Source: Candidatus Dojkabacteria bacterium UBA2222
GTDB taxonomy: Bacteria; Patescibacteriota; Dojkabacteria; SC72
Assembly: GCA_002328465.1 (NCBI GenBank)
Contig: DCUE01000021.1
Location: forward strand, 12,402 to 20,468
Length of the DNA: 8,067 nt
Reading direction: 5' to 3'
Numbering within the stretch: the stretch's first letter is position 1; every line of letters starts with the position of its first letter. Below are positions 7,141 through 8,067 of this stretch, piece after piece. The notes under the pieces are model-generated. The model was not told the DNA's origin and made no database searches. It saw only the letters and a list, made by a program, of their open reading frames with translations. The position numbers and the translations under genes are program-made.

Positions 7141-7154
7141 TCTTTTTAAATATT

Positions 7155-7643
7155 ATGCGAATATTAGGAATAGATCCGGGTATAGCTATTACAGGTTGGT
7201 CTATTGTTGATTTTAATAAAGATGGGAATCCTTCTCCAATTGATTATGGAGCTATAACAACAGACAAGGGATTGTTAGTAGGTGAGAGACTTTTAGAATT
7301 GTATGATGATTTAACAAAGATTGTTGAAGAATTCAAACCTAATTACTGTGGAATAGAGACGCTTCTCTTCTATAATAATGCTAAAACAGCGATAGTTGTT
7401 GGAGAGGCTAGGGGGGTTGCTCTTCTTGTTTTACAACAGCATAATATCCCAATTCATGAGTTTACACCCTTACAGTTAAAGAGTAGTATTTCAGGGTACG
7501 GTAAGGCTACCAAGAAACAGGTTCAAGAAAATGTTAAAATACTGTTTAATCTTAGTGAGATACCTAAACCTGATGATGTATCAGATGCATTAGCAATATC
7601 TGTGGCATGCTTTGATAGATTGAGAATGGATGAATTACTTTAA
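7155..7643 (+). CDS. ruvC: Crossover junction endodeoxyribonuclease RuvC
   Basis: RuvC is the homodimeric, magnesium-dependent nuclease that resolves Holliday junctions during recombination and repair, working with RuvAB. The protein is 162 residues, close to the usual 155-175. All four acidic catalytic positions are visible: D7 in MRILGIDPG, E68 in CGIETLLF, and D141 and D144 in the PDDVSDALA stretch. The GYGKATKKQVQ segment (114-124) supplies the expected basic DNA-contacting residues. The start is set at this ATG because the family begins with M-R-I-L-G-I-D-P-G; an in-frame TTG at 7119 would add 12 residues and overlap the end of yebC. There is no Shine-Dalgarno sequence before the ATG, only a T/A-rich spacer. 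The gene sits between yebC and ruvA, as in many bacteria, and is probably co-transcribed with both. Confidence 0.96.
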   Translation: MRILGIDPGIAITGWSIVDFNKDGNPSPIDYGAITTDKGLLVGERLLELYDDLTKIVEEFKPNYCGIETLLFYNNAKTAIVVGEARGVALLVLQQHNIPIHEFTPLQLKSSISGYGKATKKQVQENVKILFNLSEIPKPDDVSDALAISVACFDRLRMDELL

Positions 7644-7646
7644 TAT

Positions 7647-7652
7647 AAAGGA
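7647..7652 (+). promoter_or_regulatory. Ribosome binding site of ruvA
   Basis: AAAGGA ends eight bases before the ATG at 7661. It is the clearest Shine-Dalgarno-like sequence in the window; most other starts here have none. It supports the chosen ruvA start. Confidence 0.55.
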
Positions 7653-7660
7653 ATTTTAAA

Positions 7661-8067
7661 ATGATTTCATATATATCTGGTAAAGTATTAAAGAACAATA
7701 TAGGGAAGAACAATTATGTTGATGTACTTTTACCGTCTGGTATAGCATATAGAGTATTTGTTACTTCCCAGTTTATATTCGTTGAGAAAGAGAGGGAAAT
7801 ATCTTTATATACAAGCTTCCAAGTGAGAGAGGATAGTCAAATGCTATACGGTTTTAACACTGAAGAAGAGAGAGACTTTTTTGAAAAGTTGATATCTGTT
7901 TCGGGTATTGGCCCTAAATCTGCATTATCCATTCTTTCGACATACAGCATGGAGAAGGTAAAAGAGATTGTATTAGAGGGTGATTCTAAATTGCTTAGCA
8001 AAGCCCCAGGACTTGGTCTTAAGGGTTCTCAAAAGGTAATACTTGAATTAAGGGGTATGATTGATTT
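7661..8067 (+). CDS. ruvA: Holliday junction DNA helicase subunit RuvA (3' end beyond window)
   Basis: RuvA binds the four-way junction as a tetramer and loads the RuvB motor for branch migration. The first 135 residues are present. The N-terminal OB-fold domain begins MISYISGKVL, and VREDSQMLYGF (55-65) matches the family's acidic-pin region, with E57 and D58 as the pin residues. Two helix-hairpin-helix motifs follow: LISVSGIGPKSALSI (77-91) and LSKAPGLGLKGSQKVILELRG (112-132). The second carries Leu and Gly-Ser where GIGKKTA is usual, a mild divergence. The reading frame is open to the right edge; the RuvB-binding domain III, usually near residues 150-200, is not in the window. The gene lies 17 bases after ruvC. 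ruvB would be expected downstream but cannot be seen. Confidence 0.95.
   Translation, partial: MISYISGKVLKNNIGKNNYVDVLLPSGIAYRVFVTSQFIFVEKEREISLYTSFQVREDSQMLYGFNTEEERDFFEKLISVSGIGPKSALSILSTYSMEKVKEIVLEGDSKLLSKAPGLGLKGSQKVILELRGMID

Noticed and set aside
7119..7154. TTG start extending ruvC by 12 residues into yebC
   Set aside because: RuvC proteins begin at M-R-I-L-G-I-D-P-G, which matches the ATG at 7155 exactly.
1..8067. Alternative genetic code with TGA as Gly (as in Gracilibacteria and Absconditabacteria)
   Set aside because: No in-frame TGA occurs inside RluA-family, VirD4-like, YebC, RuvC or RuvA, and two genes end naturally at TGA.

Overview
This A+T-rich window is almost entirely coding, and every gene lies on the + strand. 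It holds nine genes: two cut by the window edges and seven complete. No gene-free gap exceeds about 70 bases. I see no RNA gene, insertion sequence, CRISPR array, clear long repeat or convincing hairpin terminator. TGA acts as a stop (it ends the Lgt-like and LytR_C genes) and never occurs inside the conserved genes, so the code is standard rather than the TGA=Gly code. Compact genes, short spacers, weak or absent Shine-Dalgarno sequences, shortened or degenerate envelope enzymes and a large VirD4/TraG-like ATPase beside LytR_C and Ruv genes suggest a Candidate Phyla Radiation (Patescibacteria) bacterium, perhaps Microgenomates- or Dojkabacteria-like. This placement is inference from gene content, not a phylogenetic result.

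Left part (1-1560): the 3' end of an unrecognised Cys-pair protein with a lysine-rich tail, then a seven-helix Lgt-like membrane protein and a short LspA signal peptidase II one base apart. Lgt and LspA are the first two enzymes of lipoprotein maturation. Here LspA keeps its catalytic Asp pair, but the Lgt-like protein appears to lack the classical active-site motifs.

Middle part (1608-6289): an RluA-family pseudouridine synthase, a membrane-anchored protein with a decayed LCP-like region plus a LytR_C domain two bases after it, then an 829-residue membrane-anchored VirD4/TraG-type ATPase with intact Walker motifs. No other type IV secretion gene is present in the window.

Right part (6358-8067): the yebC-ruvC-ruvA block, a very common bacterial arrangement. 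RuvC is the Holliday-junction resolvase and RuvA the junction-binding protein. ruvB is not in the window and may lie beyond the right edge. Two gene starts (yebC and ruvC) are set at internal ATG codons because family homology begins there.

The rluA-like, VirD4-like and yebC genes are each preceded by a similar TAAAAT/TAAACT element, in two cases with the extended -10 TGG in front. The elements lie so close to the start codons that two of the transcripts would be leaderless or nearly so. The most interesting points are the degenerate Lgt and LCP homologues, the solitary VirD4-like ATPase, and this shared promoter-like motif. I did not find clear evidence of a wholly new system.
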